DNA of 64,000 bases from Nakamurella alba (GTDB taxonomy: Bacteria > Actinomycetota > Actinomycetes > Mycobacteriales > Nakamurellaceae). The stretch spans positions 19,014 to 83,013 of the forward strand of contig NZ_WLYK01000018.1 of NCBI RefSeq assembly GCF_009707545.1, written 5' to 3'. Every line of letters begins with the position of its first letter. Within the stretch, counting starts at the first letter, position 1. This document shows, piece after piece, positions 60,996-64,000 of this stretch. Both the position numbers and the translations under genes were made by a program. The notes under the pieces were generated by a model, which did not search any database, had not been told where the DNA came from, and saw nothing but the letters and a program-made list of their open reading frames with translations.

Positions 60996-62087
60996 TCAAC
61001 GTTCCCGGAACACGGCGCGGCGAGCCAGGTCGGTGAGATCGGCGGCGGCGCTTGTTGCGACGACCGGCGCTCCGTCGGTGGTGCGCCGGAGCGCTTCGAG
61101 CCCCTCGGCGTGGAGCTGCGCGATCCTGGACTCCAGCCGCTCCGGTGCGCCGGTCGCGGCGATGAGGTCCCGGAGGCGGTCGATGCCGCCGGGTGGGTTG
61201 CTGCGGCCGATGCCCGCGTCGAGTTCGTCGAGATCGGGTGTGCCGGTGAGGGGCTCGCGAGCCAGGGCGAGCAGGACGGTGCGCTTGCCCTCCACCAGGT
61301 CGTCGCCGGCCGGCTTGCCGGTGACCGCCGGATCACCGAACACCCCGAGCAGGTCGTCGCGCAGTTGGAAAGCCACGCCGATCGCAGCGCCGTACTCGCG
61401 GAGGGCAGCGATCGTGTCGTGGCCGGCACCGGCGAGTGCGGCTCCGAGGTGCAAGGGGCGTTCGACGGTGTAGGCGGCGGTCTTGTAGCGGTTGATCGCG
61501 GAGGCGTCGGCGATCTGCGCCTCCGGGGCGTCGGCGAGGTCCGCTGTGGCACGCAGATCGAGCAGCTGGCCGGCGAGCACCTCGGTCCGCATGTCCCGCC
61601 AGACCGGCAGCGTGGCCGTGAGCGCGTCGAGATCCGCTGCGGCAGCGGTGAAGATGTCGTCCGCCCAGGCCAGTGCCAGATCGCCGAGGAGGATGGCCAC
61701 CGAGATCCCGTAGTGGTCGGCGTCCCCGGACCATCCGTGATCGGCGTGTTCCTTGGCCACCGCCCGGTGGGTGCTGGGATCTCCCCGACGGGTGTCCGAA
61801 CGGTCGATGACATCGTCGTGCAGGAGGGCGCAGGCCTGGATCAGTTCCAGGCTGCCGGCGGCGCGCAGCACTGCTTCGTCGGGCTCCCGGCCCGTCGCGC
61901 GGTGTCCGGCCAACAGGAACCGTGGGCGCAGCCACTTCCCGGAGTCGACGAACGTCAGCAACCGGTCGAGGTCGGGGAGCAGGCGCGGGTCGATCGTCGC
62001 CACGGCCTCCCGGCGCTCCGCCAAGGCCTCGTGCAGCAGCCGGGCCGCGGTCCCGAGTTCGCTGTCGGCAGCCGGGGTCGCACTCAC
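60996..62087 (-). CDS. Polyprenyl diphosphate synthase (IdsA-like)
   Basis: A 363-residue trans-prenyltransferase that joins isopentenyl diphosphate units. Both Asp-rich motifs are present: LLHDDVIDRSDTRRG (first, DD-x2-D) and FQLRDDLLGVFGD (second). GKWLRPRFLL carries the substrate Lys/Arg. The product is probably C15-C20, as for IdsA2 (Rv2173) at the same locus. The GTG at 62087 is chosen because GGTGGG precedes it; an in-frame ATG at 62126 is less likely. Confidence 0.9.
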   Translation of the reverse strand: MSATPAADSELGTAARLLHEALAERREAVATIDPRLLPDLDRLLTFVDSGKWLRPRFLLAGHRATGREPDEAVLRAAGSLELIQACALLHDDVIDRSDTRRGDPSTHRAVAKEHADHGWSGDADHYGISVAILLGDLALAWADDIFTAAAADLDALTATLPVWRDMRTEVLAGQLLDLRATADLADAPEAQIADASAINRYKTAAYTVERPLHLGAALAGAGHDTIAALREYGAAIGVAFQLRDDLLGVFGDPAVTGKPAGDDLVEGKRTVLLALAREPLTGTPDLDELDAGIGRSNPPGGIDRLRDLIAATGAPERLESRIAQLHAEGLEALRRTTDGAPVVATSAAADLTDLARRAVFRER

Positions 62088-62134
62088 CCCACCAGTGTCC
62101 CGGATGCCGAGGACCCCTCGGGACACCGCGCCTG

Positions 62135-64000
62135 TCAGAACGGGGCGGGGTCGTCATCGATGTTCCATTCGTTGGCGTGTTCGGCGGGGTGGACGACCGC
62201 GGGTGGGGGTCGGTGGGTGCGGTGGCCCAGGGGTGAGGTGAACGTCGCGGTGCGGTCGTCGTGCTCTTGGTAGGTCCAGTCGGTGTGGGTTTTGAGCAGG
62301 TGGTGGTGCCGGCACAGGGGTCGCAGGTTGTGCAGGCAGGTTTGTCCGCCGCGGGTGGGGCTGTCGTGGTCGTAGGGGGTGACGTGGTCCAGGTCGCAGG
62401 TTTGGGCGCGGCGGCGGCAGGAGGGCCAGGAGCAGTGGGGGTTGAGTTGTTCGATTTTGCGGCGGAGTCGGCTGCCGGGGACGTAGTGGGTGTCGGAGGC
62501 GCCGACGGGTGTGCCGGTGTGCTCGTCGAGGATGAGCAGGCTGACGGTGGTGGTTGCTTCGGCGATGGCTTGGGCGAGTTCGGCGGTGATGGGTCCTTGC
62601 CGGTGGAGCAGGCCGGGGTTGCGGGCCAGGGCGAGCAGGGTGTGCAGGGACATGGTGACGGTGGTGTGGAAGGCGTGTTCGGCGCGGACGGGTCGGGCTG
62701 CTGGGTGGATGTCGGTGACCTGGGTGTCGTGGTGGTCGGCGTTCGGGTCGTGCGGGGTGATCCGGAACCCTCGCCGGGTAGGCTCCGGCCCGGCACCGGG
62801 GTCACCGGCGTCGTCGGTCCCGATGTCGTCAGGGCGGGTGGCGCTGTCGCAGTTCTCGGGGTTCTCGGCTGATCCCGGGTCGCCAGGACCGGATGTATCG
62901 GAGTTGAGGTAGTCGATCAGGTCCTGCAGGTCGTCAGGTTCGCTGTCGCTGTCGAAGGCAGGTCCGGGTACGTCGGGCATGGCTCCGCCGCCGGCCGTCT
63001 GTTCGCTGTCGTCTGCGGAGCGGGGTCGCTCATGTTCGTCGGTGTGGGCGCCGTTGTCGTCCGTTCCGCACGCGTCGGGCATGGCTTCGCCGTCGACTGT
63101 CTGTTCACTGTCCTCCGCGGTGCGGGGTCGGTCATGTTCGTCGGCGCCGGCACCGTCGTCGTCCGATTCGGGTGCGTCGGGCGCGGCTGGATCGCTGGGG
63201 ATGTCGGTGACGGAATCGATGTCCTCCGCGTCGAGAAGGCTGGAGCCGCGGGTGTGGTCGGCCCGGTCGTCCTGAGCGTCTCTGCTGTTGTCGTCCGCAT
63301 CGGTTCCGGAGCCGGTCGGCTCGGTGGCGGGTGCCTCGTCGGTGGCGGTGCTGTCGGCGGGGTCTTCGTCTCCCACGGGGCCAGGGCAGTCGTCGTCGAC
63401 ATCGCCGGTCGAGTCGACGCTTTCGTACGCGGACTCACCGCCGCACGACTCGTCGTGTGAAGGGGCGTGACCGCCCTCGGCGCCCGACTCGGTCGCGATA
63501 TCTGACCCGGTGGCGGTATCCGGCTCGGTGGCGGTATCCGGCTCGGTGGCGGTATCCGGCTCGGTGGCAGTGTCGGACGCGTACTCGGCGGCGGGGTTCA
63601 TCGACGAGTCGTTGGCTCCGGAGCCGCCCGTCTCGGGTTGCCCGGTCGGCGGCTCGGTGTGCTCGTCGTCGGTGTGTTCGGCGGTGGTGCCGGCCGGGCC
63701 GCCGTCGGCGCTTTCGGTGCCATCGGTATCGGCTCGGTCGGTGGCATCGGTGGTGGTGTCGGCCGGGCTGCCGTCGGCGCTGTCGGATTCGGGGGTGTCG
63801 GCCGGGTCGGTGACATCGTGCGCGGTGATGTTGTTCTCGCCGCTGCCGGTCTCGCTGCCGCTGCTGCCGCTGCTGTCGCTACTGCTGTTGTGGGTGGTGT
63901 GGTGGCGGGTGTGGGGTGCGAGTTCGGGGAAGTGGTAGAGGTCGGTGAGGGTGATGGTGTGTCCGGCGGCGAGGCGGGCGAAGAGGTCGGTGAGGGCGTC
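62135..64000 (-). CDS. DUF222-HNH endonuclease family protein (13E12-like), 5'-truncated by the window
   Basis: The frame is open from 62135 to base 64000, so the start lies outside the window. The visible N-terminal part (DALTDLFARLAAGHTITLTDLY) belongs to the DUF222 domain. A long acidic, Thr/Asp/Gly-rich low-complexity insert of about 300 residues with tandem repeats follows. The C-terminus holds an HNH nuclease motif (CSWPSCRRRAQTCDLDHVTPY, then NLRPLCRHHHLLKTH). These proteins are repeated in many actinobacteria (M. tuberculosis 13E12 family). The ATG at 63601 would remove DUF222 and is not the true start. Confidence 0.9.
   Translation of the reverse strand, partial: DALTDLFARLAAGHTITLTDLYHFPELAPHTRHHTTHNSSSDSSGSSGSETGSGENNITAHDVTDPADTPESDSADGSPADTTTDATDRADTDGTESADGGPAGTTAEHTDDEHTEPPTGQPETGGSGANDSSMNPAAEYASDTATEPDTATEPDTATEPDTATGSDIATESGAEGGHAPSHDESCGGESAYESVDSTGDVDDDCPGPVGDEDPADSTATDEAPATEPTGSGTDADDNSRDAQDDRADHTRGSSLLDAEDIDSVTDIPSDPAAPDAPESDDDGAGADEHDRPRTAEDSEQTVDGEAMPDACGTDDNGAHTDEHERPRSADDSEQTAGGGAMPDVPGPAFDSDSEPDDLQDLIDYLNSDTSGPGDPGSAENPENCDSATRPDDIGTDDAGDPGAGPEPTRRGFRITPHDPNADHHDTQVTDIHPAARPVRAEHAFHTTVTMSLHTLLALARNPGLLHRQGPITAELAQAIAEATTTVSLLILDEHTGTPVGASDTHYVPGSRLRRKIEQLNPHCSWPSCRRRAQTCDLDHVTPYDHDSPTRGGQTCLHNLRPLCRHHHLLKTHTDWTYQEHDDRTATFTSPLGHRTHRPPPAVVHPAEHANEWNIDDDPAPF
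62971..63174 (-). repeat. 102-bp imperfect tandem repeat in the DUF222-HNH linker
   Basis: CGTCGGGCATGGCT starts at 62971 and again at 63073, giving a 102-bp (34-residue) period. The repeats encode the MPD-x-G and DEHERPRSADDSEQT blocks. Confidence 0.7.
63509..63566 (-). repeat. 18-bp tandem repeat encoding TATEPD
   Basis: GGTGGCGGTATCCGGCTC is repeated about three times in tandem, with degenerate copies at the ends. It encodes consecutive TATEPD blocks in the linker of the HNH protein. Confidence 0.8.

Noticed and set aside
63599..63601. ATG at 63601 as the start of the HNH gene
   Set aside because: The frame continues upstream without a stop to the window edge and encodes recognisable DUF222 sequence.

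Overview
The window is high-G+C DNA with dense genes, frequent GTG starts and many 1-4 nt start/stop overlaps, typical of Actinomycetota. The gene content and order follow a core block that I recall from Mycobacterium tuberculosis H37Rv (roughly Rv2235 down to Rv2173): surf1/ptpA, Nif3-Zn ribbon-phosphatase, a Hip1/CaeA-like hydrolase, glnA2, an ErpA/HesB protein, adoK, asnB, ctaC-ctaF, ctaE-qcrCAB, trpD, an exonuclease/GIY-YIG protein, NlpC/P60, pimB', an SRPBCC/ArsA pair, an acyltransferase, an RNase AS-like protein, aroG, pknL, an Rv2175c-like protein and idsA2. PASTA repeats on the PknL homologue, a class F sortase and a DUF222-HNH protein point to an environmental actinomycete (Nakamurella, Pseudonocardiales or Geodermatophilales-like). 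Species cannot be named from this window.

Layout. 1-9.4 kb: a nucleoside hydrolase tail, a leftward operon (ptp-surf1-GH76-def-LLM), a rightward operon (Nif3-Zn ribbon-phosphatase), an ArsB/SLC13-type transporter and a universal stress protein. 9.4-11.6 kb: a lipoprotein, then a hicAB toxin-antitoxin module between two ~60-bp copies of the 3' end of rnpB, with full-length rnpB beside it. 11.6-17 kb: a VOC protein and a Kv-like channel flanking a perfect inverted repeat, a lipoprotein, an RNB nuclease and a secreted hydrolase. 17-20.1 kb: a coupled ATP-grasp/esterase/esterase set of unknown pathway. 20.1-28.2 kb: a CLC antiporter, glnA2, a TetR/DUF2087 pair, DUF3043, an Fe-S carrier, adenosine kinase and asparagine synthetase.

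28.2-37.6 kb: the cytochrome bc1-aa3 branch, with ctaC-ctaF converging on ctaE-qcrC-qcrA-qcrB and an NTF2/LysR pair between them. A 17-bp dyad sits in both outer promoter regions. 37.7-40.5 kb: an ECF sigma/anti-sigma pair and a CHRD protein/sortase F pair, each preceded by a similar candidate ECF promoter. 40.5-54.7 kb: nucleic-acid enzymes, an NlpC/P60 hydrolase behind a c-di-AMP riboswitch, PIM/phospholipid genes (pimB', acyltransferase), a START/ArsA pair, glucokinase, and aroG. 54.7-64 kb: PknL with five PASTA repeats, its Rv2175c-like likely substrate, a large secreted FG-GAP protein with near-identical 324-bp repeats, a polyprenyl diphosphate synthase, and a DUF222-HNH protein running off the right edge.

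The least explained items are the hicAB islet at rnpB, the shared dyad over the respiratory operons, the ATP-grasp/esterase trio and the ECF/CHRD/sortase F module. No tRNA, IS element, CRISPR array or phage gene was seen.
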